Source: an uncultured Bacteroidia bacterium (lineage in GTDB: Bacteria; Bacteroidota; Bacteroidia; Bacteroidales; UBA932). Taken from it: a stretch of 64,000 bases of DNA. Shown here piece after piece: positions 1-8,407 of the stretch. A model generated the notes under the pieces. That model did not search any database, was not told where the DNA came from, and was given only the letters and a program-made list of their open reading frames with translations. How positions within the stretch are numbered: the stretch's first letter is position 1; the number at the start of each line of letters is the position of its first letter. The translations under genes were made by a program, and so were the position numbers. Where the stretch lies: assembly GCA_902762435.1 (NCBI GenBank), contig CACWOH010000013.1, positions 17,874 through 81,873 on the forward strand. The letters run 5' to 3'.

Positions 1-1232
<1,232 letters not shown>

Positions 1233-1246
<14 letters not shown>

Positions 1247-2069
1247 TTTCTGGGTCAGGACGCTGACGGGGATCGCCTTCCTCGCGGTGATGGTCTTCGG
1301 CCTCATCTGGGACCGGGCCGTGTTCGGCGCCCTGTTCGTCTTCATCCTGTGGGTGGCGCTGCAGGAGTTCTACCGGATGGCCCTGGGCGCCCGTTTCCTT
1401 TTCCAGCAGAAGCTGGGCCTGGTCACCGGTGCCCTGGCGTTCCTGCTCGTGGCCTGCCATTGTTTCTATGGCTGGAGCCTGCACCTGCTGCCGCTCGTCC
1501 TGGTTCCGCTGCTGCTCATTCCGGCCAGCTGCCTGCTCCTCCCGTCGCGGGAAGGATTCGGGGACCTGTCCTATATCTACGCCGGGCTGCTGTATATCGC
1601 GCTTCCGGTCAGCCTGTCTCCGCTGCTGATGATGGACGGGGACGTGTTTGACGGCTGGTTGCTGCTTTCGTTCTTCATCCTGATCTGGGTGTCCGACGTG
1701 GGCGCCTACTGTATCGGGACGGCGTTCGGGCAGCGGGAAGGGGCGCGCAAACTTGCGCCCTCCATCTCGCCGAAGAAGTCCTGGTGGGGCTTCTGGGGCG
1801 GTCTGGCGTTCTGCGTCGGCGCCGCCGTCGGCCTCCACTTCCTGACCTGGCTGCCCTTCCCGCTGGTCCACTGCATCGCACTGGGCTTGATCGTGGGTGT
1901 GGGCGGCGTCTGCGGCGACCTGTTCGAATCGATGTGGAAGCGCCAGTTCGGCGTCAAGGATTCCGGCAAGTGCATCCCCGGCCATGGTGGCATGCTGGAC
2001 CGCTTCGACAGCAGCCTGGTGGCCATCCCCCTGGCTTGTGTGTATCTGACCCTGTTCGGCCTGCTATGA
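1233..2069 (+). CDS. cdsA: phosphatidate cytidylyltransferase (CDP-diglyceride synthase)
   Basis: Makes CDP-diacylglycerol from phosphatidate and CTP at the inner membrane, the branch point of phospholipid synthesis. About 278 residues, hydrophobic almost throughout, with some seven to eight membrane segments. The C-terminal family signature is clear: SPKKSWWGFWGG, then GDLFESMWKR and KDSGKCIPGHGGMLDRFDS. I chose the ATG at 1233 (a second ATG lies at 1239); the in-frame TTG at 1212 lies deeper inside ftsH and is less likely. The gene overlaps ftsH by 14 bases and psd by 4 (ATGA), a tightly coupled operon in which the precursor of phosphatidylserine is made just ahead of the decarboxylase gene. 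Confidence 0.95.
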
Positions 2070-2719
2070 AGATAGACCGGAATTCCAGGGGTACGCTGGC
2101 GCTGGTCTATGCGCTGAGCATCGCGGCCGGCGCCGCGCTGTTCTGCTTCGTGCACGTCCCGTGGATCGTCTGGCCCCTGGTCGCACTGCTGCTCTGGTTC
2201 TGCGCCTGGCAGACGGCTTTCTTCCGTGTCCCCGAGCGCCAATACGCCGGCGCTCCGGACAGCGTCACCTCCGTCGCGGACGGCGCCGTCGTCATCCTGG
2301 AGAAGGTCTTCGAGGACGAGTTCCTGAAACGCGACTGCATCCAGCTGTCGGTCTACATGAATTTCTTCGACGTGCACGCCAACTTCTGGCCGGCGTCCGG
2401 CGAGGTGACCTATTACCATTATTACCCGGGCGAGCATTTCCTGGCGTTCGCGCCGAAGGCTTCCGCCGAGAACGAGCACTCCTGCATCGGCCTGCGGCTC
2501 GCCGGCGGGCAGGAAATCCTTTTCAAGCAGCTGGCCGGCGTCTTCGCGCGGCGCATCGTCTGCTATGCGAAAGACGGACTGCAGGTGCAGGGCGGCGCCC
2601 AGTGCGGCATCATCAAGTTCGGGTCGCGCATCGACCTCTTCCTGCCCCTGGATGCAAAGGTGAAAGTAAAAGTGGGGGACAGCGTCCGGGCCTGCGAGAC
2701 GGTGCTCGCAGAATTGTAA
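2066..2719 (+). CDS. psd: phosphatidylserine decarboxylase family protein (short form)
   Basis: Converts phosphatidylserine to phosphatidylethanolamine using a pyruvoyl group made by self-cleavage. 217 residues, matching the short Psd family of Bacteroidota and other anaerobes rather than the roughly 320-residue E. coli type. Two N-terminal hydrophobic stretches (about residues 10-50) anchor it. The central segment with VYMNFFDVHANFWP holds the conserved His region, and the self-cleavage Gly186-Ser187 lies in KFGSRID near the C-terminus. The ATG overlaps the cdsA stop (ATGA). It ends five bases before the convergent HAD gene, with no clear terminator between. Confidence 0.95.
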   Translation: MKIDRNSRGTLALVYALSIAAGAALFCFVHVPWIVWPLVALLLWFCAWQTAFFRVPERQYAGAPDSVTSVADGAVVILEKVFEDEFLKRDCIQLSVYMNFFDVHANFWPASGEVTYYHYYPGEHFLAFAPKASAENEHSCIGLRLAGGQEILFKQLAGVFARRIVCYAKDGLQVQGGAQCGIIKFGSRIDLFLPLDAKVKVKVGDSVRACETVLAEL

Positions 2720-2724
2720 TCCGT

Positions 2725-3327
2725 TTATTCAGAGAGGATCCTGTCCAGGTCGCGGCGCAGTTGCGCGGCATCCTGGAAAACGAGGCCGCGGATGCCGACG
2801 GCTTCGGCGCCGGCCGTATTCTTCGGATTGTCGTCGATGAAGATGCATTCTTCCGCCCGGAGGCCGTAGCGCTCCAGCAGGATCCGGTAGATCCTCGGTC
2901 CGGGCTTTACCGTCTTCTCCTTCCCGGAGACTACGAACCCGTCCAGCAGCCCGAACACCGGGTAGCGGTCCCGGATGAGCGGGAAGGTCTCCCACGACCA
3001 GTTGGTGAGCCCCCACGCGCCGTATCCGCGCGCCTTGTAGTCGCGCACGAGCGCTTCCATCCCGGGAATCCCGTCACCCATCATGTCGATCCAACGGTCG
3101 AAGTACAGGCGGATTTCCTTCTCCCATTCCGGGAAGAGGGCCACGCGTTCCTCGGTAACTTCCTTCGGGCTGCGGCCGGCGTCCACCTGGGCGTTCCACT
3201 CATAAGGGCAGATCTCCGTCAGGAACCAGTCCGCCCGGGCTTCGTCCCCGAAATAGGGAACGTAAAGCCGGCGCGGGTCCCAGTCCACCAGCACGGCGCC
3301 GAAATCGTAAATGAGGTGCCGGATCAT
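2725..3327 (-). CDS. HAD superfamily hydrolase, YihX-like phosphatase
   Basis: Soluble haloacid-dehalogenase-type phosphatase of 200 residues. Motif I is YDFGAVLVD with Asp8 as the presumed nucleophile; the DxG form matches the YihX (glucose-1-phosphate phosphatase) branch. A four-helix cap follows, then a conserved Lys in KEKTVKPGPRIY and the motif IV acids in CIFIDDNPKN. The substrate cannot be read from sequence; a sugar phosphate is the family-level guess. The ATG overlaps the stop of the upstream plug lipoprotein gene by four bases, so the two are translationally coupled. The link between them is not understood. Confidence 0.9.
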   Translation of the reverse strand: MIRHLIYDFGAVLVDWDPRRLYVPYFGDEARADWFLTEICPYEWNAQVDAGRSPKEVTEERVALFPEWEKEIRLYFDRWIDMMGDGIPGMEALVRDYKARGYGAWGLTNWSWETFPLIRDRYPVFGLLDGFVVSGKEKTVKPGPRIYRILLERYGLRAEECIFIDDNPKNTAGAEAVGIRGLVFQDAAQLRRDLDRILSE

Positions 3328-3770
3328 TCCTGTCCCGTCGTAATGAGGATGACGCCGTTCGCGCCGCGGATGCCATAGATGGAAGCGGAGCTGTCCTTGA
3401 GCACTTCCACGGACTTAACGTCGCCGGGGTTGATGTCGCTGAGGTCGTCGACCGGCACGCCATCCACGAGGATCAGGGGGTCGGCCGTGCCGTTGACCGT
3501 GTCGGTCGAACGGATCCGGATGGTCTTACCGTTCACCGTGACGCCCGGTACGCGCCCGCGCAGATAGTCATACATGTCCGAATAATTCCGGGCATCATTC
3601 ATATTGACCTTGCTGATGGCTTCGGTGACGTCATCCCGGCGGCGCTGTCCATAGCCGGTTTCGACCATTTCGTCTCCGGGAGAACTGCCTGCGGGTTTGG
3701 CGCCGGGCTGGAAAACGCCGCAAGAACACAGCAGCGTACAAAGCAGGATAAGGGGGTATACCGGTCTCAT
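3324..3770 (-). CDS. lone TonB-dependent receptor plug-domain lipoprotein
   Basis: 148-residue predicted lipoprotein: a signal sequence ending in the lipobox-like LLCSC with acylated Cys17, a short linker, then one plug domain. The plug carries the SusC/RagA signature (DPLILVDGVPVDD, then VEVLKDSSASIYGIRGANG and VILITT) and stops straight after it, so no beta-barrel is encoded. Full SusC proteins have a barrel of several hundred residues after this point. It may be a free-standing plug that interacts with TonB or with another receptor. I took the ATG at 3770 because it begins the signal peptide; a longer frame to 3905 would read through the promoter and tRNA. A promoter lies at 3791-3821. Confidence 0.85.
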   Translation of the reverse strand: MRPVYPLILLCTLLCSCGVFQPGAKPAGSSPGDEMVETGYGQRRRDDVTEAISKVNMNDARNYSDMYDYLRGRVPGVTVNGKTIRIRSTDTVNGTADPLILVDGVPVDDLSDINPGDVKSVEVLKDSSASIYGIRGANGVILITTGQE

Positions 3771-3790
3771 GTAATTGTGTTTTGGGTGTT

Positions 3791-3821
3791 CAAAAATACG
3801 ATTTATTCTCCGGAAAACAAA
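3791..3821 (-). promoter_or_regulatory. promoter of plug lipoprotein gene (-33/-7)
   Basis: On the minus strand TATTTTTG (3791-3798) is preceded 19 bases upstream by TTTG (3818-3821), the Bacteroidota -7/-33 arrangement. The -33 box abuts the -33 box of the oppositely directed tRNA-Cys promoter; together they form CAAATTTG at 3818-3825. Confidence 0.75.
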
Positions 3822-3852
3822 TTTGCAAGTACAGGAAAAATGCGTATATTTG
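3822..3852 (+). promoter_or_regulatory. promoter of tRNA-Cys (-33/-7)
   Basis: TTTG at 3822-3825, a 19-base spacer, then TATATTTG at 3845-3852. The mature tRNA starts only eight bases after the final G, which fixes the transcription start to within a few bases and calibrates the other -7 boxes in this window. Confidence 0.85.
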
Positions 3853-3859
3853 CAGTCCC

Positions 3860-3930
3860 GGTGCGTTGGCCGAGTGGCTAGGCGCAGGTCTGCAAAACCT
3901 GTCACAGTGGTTCGATTCCGCTACGCACCT
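3860..3930 (+). tRNA. tRNA-Cys (anticodon GCA)
   Basis: A 71-base cloverleaf. The 7-bp acceptor stem is perfect (GGTGCGT at 3860-3866 with ACGCACC at 3923-3929). The anticodon loop CTGCAAA is closed by CAGGT/ACCTG and gives GCA. The T-loop is TTCGATT. The discriminator is T (U73 in the RNA), typical of cysteine tRNA. CCA is not encoded. It has its own promoter and terminator. Confidence 0.97.
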
Positions 3931-3931
3931 C

Positions 3932-3968
3932 AAAAGAGTCTGTCGCAAGTGCGTCAGGCTCTTTTTTT
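3932..3968 (+). terminator. intrinsic terminator of tRNA-Cys
   Basis: An 11-bp stem (3932-3942 with 3955-3965, one G-U pair) is followed by a run of T residues that overlaps the 3' arm. It starts two bases after the tRNA. Confidence 0.85.
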
Positions 3969-4020
3969 GGTATAATTATTGATAGGAAGCGGGTTACCGG
4001 AGCTTCTAATTATCAAAAAG

Positions 4021-4584
4021 ATGAAGAAGTATTTTGTTTTGGCGGTGATCGGCCTGATGGCCGCAGCTGCGAATCTGAGCGCCCAGCCCCAGCAGGGTGC
4101 CGGTATGCCTCAGATGCCCCCCGTGCTCAATCCCGAGGAGAAGACGGCCCAGATGGCCGAGAAGTACAAACTCACGGAAGAGCAGAAGCAGGCTGTCCTG
4201 GAACTGAACCAGAAGTATGACGGCAAGCTGGAAATGAAAATGCCCGAGCAGGGCGAAATGAAGGATTTCCGCAAGATGACCGATGAAGAGCGCGAGCAAT
4301 TCATGAAGGAAATGCAGTCCCGTATGGCTGAGATGCAGGAAACCCAGGCACAGCTGGAAGAGAACCAGAAGGCCTACGAGAATGAACTCAAGGGCATCCT
4401 GGACAAGAAGCAGTTCCGGAAATACCGTTCCGATATCCTCCGTGCGCAGGCCGAGCGTGAGCAGGCCATGCAGCGCGGCTTCGGCGGCGGATTCCCCGGT
4501 GGTGGCTTCCCGGGCGGAGGTTTCCCCGGTGGGGGCATGCCTGGCGGCGGCTTTCCGGGCGGAGGTTTCCCCGGCGGCTTCTGA
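4021..4584 (+). CDS. secreted Spy/CpxP-like protein with GGGFP-repeat tail
   Basis: 187 residues. Signal peptide about 1-21 (MKKYFVLAVIGLMAAAANLS, then AQ). The middle (about 35-150) is charged and helical and contains KLTEEQKQAV and ILDKKQFRKY, resembling the LTxxQ-type periplasmic helical proteins (Spy/CpxP-like, DUF4890-like in Bacteroidota), several of which bind misfolded proteins or metals. The last 30 or so residues are repeats of GGGFP (one GGGMP), probably disordered and sticky. I chose ATG 4021, just after AAAAAG, because it starts a proper signal peptide; the in-frame start at 3979 does not. No binding partner can be inferred. Confidence 0.75.
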   Translation: MKKYFVLAVIGLMAAAANLSAQPQQGAGMPQMPPVLNPEEKTAQMAEKYKLTEEQKQAVLELNQKYDGKLEMKMPEQGEMKDFRKMTDEEREQFMKEMQSRMAEMQETQAQLEENQKAYENELKGILDKKQFRKYRSDILRAQAEREQAMQRGFGGGFPGGGFPGGGFPGGGMPGGGFPGGGFPGGF

Positions 4585-4605
4585 TCAAGCCTGAAAAACG
4601 AATGG

Positions 4606-4632
4606 TCCCCGGCAGTTTTGCCGGGGATTTTT
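4606..4632 (+). terminator. intrinsic terminator after the GGGFP protein
   Basis: Perfect 9-bp stem TCCCCGGCA/TGCCGGGGA (4606-4614 with 4619-4627), loop GTTT, then five T residues. It abuts the stop of the convergent phosphotransferase gene. Confidence 0.9.
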
Positions 4633-5720
4633 CATGGGCAGAGGATGGATTTCACGAATTCGACCATGCCCGGCTGGAACCCGTAGGAAACGCCCAGGTA
4701 GATCATGTGCAGGGCCGCGTAGGGAAGCACCTGCCGCACGAACGCCTGTCTGTCCGCCGGCGAGGGCGCGTCCGCATATTCCTCCGCAAAGAAGTCCCAG
4801 GCACGGGCGAGCTCGTCCAGCCCCAGGTGGAACAGGTCCCGCGCACGCTCTTCGGTGTTGAGTTTCGTGAGGAAATACCACATGGCGACGTCCAGCAGGG
4901 GATGTCCGTAACCGAAATCGCCCAGGTCGATCCAAAGGTCCTCACCCTCGGGGGTGCGGATGACATTGCTCATCTGCAGGTCGCCGTGCACGCAGGTCGT
5001 GGCGGCGGGGATGCCGTCCACGAAGCGCAGAACGGCCGCTTTCTCCTCTTCGGACAGCTCCCGGCAGAGCAGGACCGCCTGCCGGTGCGCGAGGACGCGG
5101 TCGCCGAACAGGGCGGTATCGCAGGGGGTTTCGTGCAGATGGCGGCACATCCGGGCGAAGCAGCGGCTGATTTCCTCCAGCCGCTGCGGTTCCTCCGAGA
5201 TGATGCGGGAGAAGGAGCGTTTCCCGGGAATGCGCTCGAAATCCAGCGCCGTCCGGTCCCCGTCGGCATAAAGGGTCCCGACCAGCGGGGTGGGCAGGCC
5301 GAAGCGCAGTACGGCGCGCGCCACCGCCTTCTCCCGGGCGACCGCCTCCCGTGACACGTTGGCACCGTAAATTTTCATCATGGCGTCCCCGTCCGCGCTG
5401 TTATACGACTTGGACAGGTAACTGGCGCCGAACTCCTCGTATTGCGAGGCGTCCAGCGGGCGCGGCCGGCGGCACACGTCGATGAATTCGCCGACGCCGG
5501 AATCCGTAAAGCGGTCCACGACTGCATCAGAAGCGTTGATGACGCTGAAACGGCAGCCTTGACGGCGGGCCTCCAGCAGCTTGCGGAGGGCCGCGAAATG
5601 GATGGCGTCCACATCGGAGAAATCCAGGACATAGGGTTCCGGGCCTTTCATCCGGGCGACCAGGCAGCCGGCGGCCCCGGCATCCAGGATGCCCGCGGGA
5701 CAGAGGATTCGATCATTCAT
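4632..5720 (-). CDS. STAS-like domain fused to an APH-type phosphotransferase (TIGR02172-like)
   Basis: 362 residues in two parts. Residues about 1-85 look like a STAS/anti-sigma-antagonist fold: VLDFSDVDAIHFAALRKLL, then a strand FSVINAS and a helix TDSGVGEFID. Residues about 95-362 are an aminoglycoside-phosphotransferase/choline-kinase-type kinase. The catalytic loop is HGDLQMSN with His245, Asp247 and Asn252, and the metal-binding acid is Asp265 in WIDLGD. The kinase part resembles the TIGR02172 family first described in Fibrobacter, small-molecule kinases of unknown substrate. The fusion suggests that partner or ligand binding by the STAS part controls the kinase, which is inference. Its promoter is divergent from that of the epimerase gene. 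Confidence 0.8.
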   Translation of the reverse strand: MNDRILCPAGILDAGAAGCLVARMKGPEPYVLDFSDVDAIHFAALRKLLEARRQGCRFSVINASDAVVDRFTDSGVGEFIDVCRRPRPLDASQYEEFGASYLSKSYNSADGDAMMKIYGANVSREAVAREKAVARAVLRFGLPTPLVGTLYADGDRTALDFERIPGKRSFSRIISEEPQRLEEISRCFARMCRHLHETPCDTALFGDRVLAHRQAVLLCRELSEEEKAAVLRFVDGIPAATTCVHGDLQMSNVIRTPEGEDLWIDLGDFGYGHPLLDVAMWYFLTKLNTEERARDLFHLGLDELARAWDFFAEEYADAPSPADRQAFVRQVLPYAALHMIYLGVSYGFQPGMVEFVKSILCP

Positions 5721-5736
5721 CTTCTCGAAGTTTCTA

Positions 5737-5744
5737 CAAATTTA
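5737..5744 (-). promoter_or_regulatory. -7 box of STAS-phosphotransferase gene
   Basis: TAAATTTG on the minus strand, 16 bases before the ATG. No TTTG at -33; GAAA on the plus strand at 5764-5767 (TTTC on the minus strand) is a near match. Confidence 0.6.
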
Positions 5745-5775
5745 GCCAAGATGCGCGGAATCTGAAAAAAGATTG

Positions 5776-5783
5776 TTAATTTG
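5776..5783 (+). promoter_or_regulatory. -7 box of epimerase gene
   Basis: TTAATTTG, a close match to TAnnTTTG, 30 bases before the chosen ATG at 5814. Confidence 0.5.
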
Positions 5784-5813
5784 CAGAAGAAAACCGTTAG
5801 CCACATTTTGCAT

Positions 5814-6836
5814 ATGAAAAGAAAAGCCTTGTTCATCGGCGGCACCGGCACGATCAGCACCGCCATTACCGCCCGTATTGCCGCAGAAGGGGAATGGGAA
5901 CTGACCCTGCTCAACCGGGGTTCCCGCAGCGATGCCGTCCCGCCGGGCGTGCGTGTCATCCAGGCGGACATCTCCGACGAAGCGGACGTCGCGCGCAAGC
6001 TCGCCGGCATGCAGTGGGACTGCGTGTGCGATTTCATCGGATTCGTGCCCGCCCAGGTCGAACGCGACTGGCGGCTGTTCCGGAACTGCACCAGGCAATA
6101 TATGTACATCAGTTCCGCCTCGGCCTACCAGAAGCCCGCGGTCAACCCCTACATCACGGAAAGCACGCCCCTGTCCAATCCGCACTGGCAGTACTCGCGC
6201 GACAAGATCGCCTGCGAGGCTTTCCTGATGGAGAAGTTCCGCGAGGAAGGCTTCCCGGTCACGATCATCCGCCCGAGCCACACCTATGACAACCGCAGCG
6301 TCCCCCTGGCCGTCCACGGCCCCAAGGGCTCCTGGCAGGTCATCCGGAGAATGCTCGACGGCAAGCCGGTCATCCTCCCGGGCGACGGTACGTCCCAGTG
6401 GACGGTCACGCACAATACGGACTTCGCCAAGGGTTTCTGCGGCCTGATGGGCAATGTTCACGCCATCGGGAACGCCTTCCAGATCACCTCGGACGAGACG
6501 CTTACCTGGCGCCAGATCTACCAGACCGTCGCCGACGTGCTCGGCGTGGAACTGAAGCCGTATTTCGTTCCCTCCGATTTCCTCGCCGCCATCGGGCCGT
6601 ACAATTTCGACGGCGAGCTGTTGGGCGACAAGGCCTGGACCGTGCTGTTCGACAACAAGAAACTGAAGCGGCTCGTTCCCGGATTCTGCTGCACGACCCG
6701 TTTCGACCAGGGAGTGCGCGGAACGCTGGAGAACATCCTCGCGCATCCGGAACTCCAGGTCCCGGACCCGGAATTCGACGCCTGGTGCGACCGGGTGATC
6801 GCCGCGATGGAGCAGGCGAAGGCCTCGCTCCGTTAG
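5814..6836 (+). CDS. NAD-dependent epimerase/dehydratase family protein (extended SDR)
   Basis: 340-residue Rossmann-fold enzyme. N-terminal nucleotide-binding loop FIGGTGTIS (residues 7-15), a conserved DFIGF segment, and the SDR catalytic pair Tyr127 and Lys131 in QYSRDK. The end of the protein has the sugar-epimerase-like substrate region. Acts on an unknown substrate, probably a nucleotide sugar; it belongs to the branch of plain NAD-dependent epimerases often seen near carbohydrate genes. The start is the ATG at 5814 because it directly begins the dinucleotide-binding strand. An upstream in-frame codon at 5781 would overlap the promoter box. Confidence 0.85.
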   Translation: MKRKALFIGGTGTISTAITARIAAEGEWELTLLNRGSRSDAVPPGVRVIQADISDEADVARKLAGMQWDCVCDFIGFVPAQVERDWRLFRNCTRQYMYISSASAYQKPAVNPYITESTPLSNPHWQYSRDKIACEAFLMEKFREEGFPVTIIRPSHTYDNRSVPLAVHGPKGSWQVIRRMLDGKPVILPGDGTSQWTVTHNTDFAKGFCGLMGNVHAIGNAFQITSDETLTWRQIYQTVADVLGVELKPYFVPSDFLAAIGPYNFDGELLGDKAWTVLFDNKKLKRLVPGFCCTTRFDQGVRGTLENILAHPELQVPDPEFDAWCDRVIAAMEQAKASLR

Positions 6837-6874
6837 CGGGCGGCGGAGCAGACGGTATATTCCGCAAAAAGTCT

Positions 6875-6882
6875 TATATTTG
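6875..6882 (+). promoter_or_regulatory. -7 box of CPBP protease gene
   Basis: TATATTTG, 25 bases before the ATG at 6908. No clear -33 box. Confidence 0.7.
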
Positions 6883-6907
6883 TAATCCTGATCAAGCAGA
6901 TTCAACG

Positions 6908-7732
6908 ATGCGCAAATATACGTCTGCGGCGCGGATGCCGCTCTGGAAATGGATACTGTGCCTGCTGGGCGGGCTGGTCATCTTCACGATCCTGTACGGG
7001 CTCGCCTCGATGACGCGGGCCCTGCCGAATCCGTGGATGCGTATGGGCGCCTATGTGCTCAGCGCCGGACTCGGTTTGTTCCTGTATGCCGTCTGGTGCA
7101 ACCTGACCGAGCGGCGCCCCGTGCTGGAACTGCCCATGAACCGGTTCTGGAAGGATCTCGGCCTGGGACTGCTGCTGGGCGTCGTCATCTTCGGCATCGT
7201 CGTGGGCCTGATGGCCCTGGCGGACTGCTACCGCATTTCGGAAATCCATTTCAACCCCCTCGGACAGGCGGAGTGGTTCCTGATGTTCCTGATGGTGGCC
7301 GTCTTCGAGGAGATTATCTTCCGGGGCGTGCTTTTCCGCCTGATCGACGACCGCTGGAACACCTTCGTGGCGCTGCTCGTGTCCGCCGTACTGTTCGGCG
7401 TCATGCACCTGCCCAACCCGGGCGCCACGCTCTGGAGCACCGCTGCCATCGCCATCGAGGCCGGCCTGCTGCTCGGCGCCGCATACAAGTTCAAGGGCAC
7501 CCTCTGGCTGCCGATCGCCATCCACTGGGCCTGGAACTACACCCAGGGCAACATCCTCGGTTTCGCCGTTTCGGGCGAGCCCATCCAGGAGAAACTCTTT
7601 TCGCCCATCATCACGGGACCGGACTGGATTACCGGCGGCGCTTTCGGGGCGGAGGCATCCGTACCCGCCGTGGCGGTCGGCCTGCTGCTGACCGTCATCC
7701 TGCTCTATAAATGCAAGCGCGACGAACGGTGA
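6908..7732 (+). CDS. CPBP (CAAX/Abi) family intramembrane metalloprotease
   Basis: 274-residue membrane protein with about seven to eight hydrophobic segments. The three family motifs are present: Glu134-Glu135 and Arg139 in FEEIIFRG, His167 in FGVMHLPN, and His196 in IHWAWN. CPBP proteases cleave or chaperone membrane peptides, and in bacteria some act in bacteriocin self-immunity; the substrate here is unknown. The gene overlaps the following msrC by 22 bases, so the two are expressed together. Confidence 0.9.
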   Translation: MRKYTSAARMPLWKWILCLLGGLVIFTILYGLASMTRALPNPWMRMGAYVLSAGLGLFLYAVWCNLTERRPVLELPMNRFWKDLGLGLLLGVVIFGIVVGLMALADCYRISEIHFNPLGQAEWFLMFLMVAVFEEIIFRGVLFRLIDDRWNTFVALLVSAVLFGVMHLPNPGATLWSTAAIAIEAGLLLGAAYKFKGTLWLPIAIHWAWNYTQGNILGFAVSGEPIQEKLFSPIITGPDWITGGAFGAEASVPAVAVGLLLTVILLYKCKRDER

Positions 7733-8181
7733 GCATCCCTGAACGATATACCCTCCTGCTCGCCCAGATGAAGGGCCTGCTGGAAGGGGAGCGCGACCGC
7801 ACGGCGAACCTCGCCAATGCAGCCGCGCTCATTCACGGGAGTTTTGATTTCTGGTGGACGGGATTCTATCTGGCGGCCGGCCGGGAACTGGTGTTGGGGC
7901 CTTTCCAGGGCCCGGTTGCCTGCACGCGCATACCCTATGGCAAGGGAGTCTGCGGCACCGCCTGGGCGCGGCGGGAAACCGTCGTGGTACCGGACGTGGA
8001 AGCGTTTCCGGGGCACATCGCCTGCAGCAGCGCTTCCCGCAGCGAGATCGTCGTACCGCTGGTCCGGGACGGGGAGGTGCTCGGCGTGCTGGACATCGAC
8101 AGCCGCGACCTGGCGGCCTTCGACGCGGAAGACGCCGCGGGCCTCGAAGAGATCGCCGCGCTGCTGGTGCAACACATCTAG
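7711..8181 (+). CDS. msrC: free methionine-(R)-sulfoxide reductase (GAF domain)
   Basis: Reduces free methionine-R-sulfoxide, a cytosolic oxidative-damage repair step. 156 residues forming one GAF domain. Three cysteines, Cys71, Cys81 and Cys105, have the same spacing (10 and 24) as the catalytic and resolving cysteines of E. coli YebR/fRMsr. The segments YGKGVCGTAW and ACSSASRSEIVVP are typical of the family. The ATG at 7711 lies inside the CPBP gene; an in-frame GTG at 7729 is an alternative. It ends converging with the 51-residue gene on the other strand, overlapping by three bases. Confidence 0.92.
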   Translation: MQARRTVSIPERYTLLLAQMKGLLEGERDRTANLANAAALIHGSFDFWWTGFYLAAGRELVLGPFQGPVACTRIPYGKGVCGTAWARRETVVVPDVEAFPGHIACSSASRSEIVVPLVRDGEVLGVLDIDSRDLAAFDAEDAAGLEEIAALLVQHI

Positions 8182-8333
8182 GCGAGGACGAGATCGAGTT
8201 CGCCGAACAGTTCGATGAAATCGGAAGAGAGCTGACCTGCGATTTCGCGGGCGGTCTGCTCATTGTGCGTACGGTCGGTAATCTGCTGCGCGAGCGCGGA
8301 GCGAAGGCTCAGTATTTTCTCATTCTTGCTCAT
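8178..8333 (-). CDS. small protein, 51 residues, unknown
   Basis: ATG at 8333, stop TAG at 8178-8180. The sequence starts MSKNEKILSLRSALAQQITD and is charged and helical, with no signal peptide, membrane segment or cysteine. A -7-like box (TACCTTTG, 8373-8380, minus strand) lies about 40 bases upstream. Base and codon use match neighbouring genes. It lies downstream of the WYL regulator gene on the same strand. Real coding is likely, given clean fit between two genes and promoter, but no function can be given. Confidence 0.6.
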   Translation of the reverse strand: MSKNEKILSLRSALAQQITDRTHNEQTAREIAGQLSSDFIELFGELDLVLA

Positions 8334-8372
8334 AAGTCCTGTCTGTTAAGTCGTTCCTTTGATTCAACGATA

Positions 8373-8380
8373 CAAAGGTA
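8373..8380 (-). promoter_or_regulatory. -7 box for the 51-residue gene
   Basis: TACCTTTG on the minus strand; a TTTG lies 24 bases upstream (8405-8408), longer than the usual 19-20 spacing. Confidence 0.5.
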
Positions 8381-8390
8381 AGGCCCAATT

Positions 8391-8407
8391 TTGACAGGTC
8401 TTGTCAA
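8391..8407. promoter_or_regulatory. inverted repeat TTGACA-N5-TGTCAA, possible operator
   Basis: Perfect 6-bp arms (TTGACA at 8391-8396, TGTCAA at 8402-8407) around GGTCT. It overlaps the stop codon of the WYL regulator gene and lies just upstream of the 51-residue gene's -7 box, where a regulator could block transcription. Which protein binds is unknown; the adjacent WYL regulator is the obvious candidate. Confidence 0.4.

Noticed and set aside
2720-2724. Terminator between psd and the HAD gene
   Set aside because: Only five bases lie between the convergent stops, and no hairpin with a T-run could be found.
3979-4020. Longer start for the GGGFP-tail protein
   Set aside because: The extra 14 residues would put a polar, non-signal sequence before an excellent signal peptide and would start inside the tRNA terminator area.
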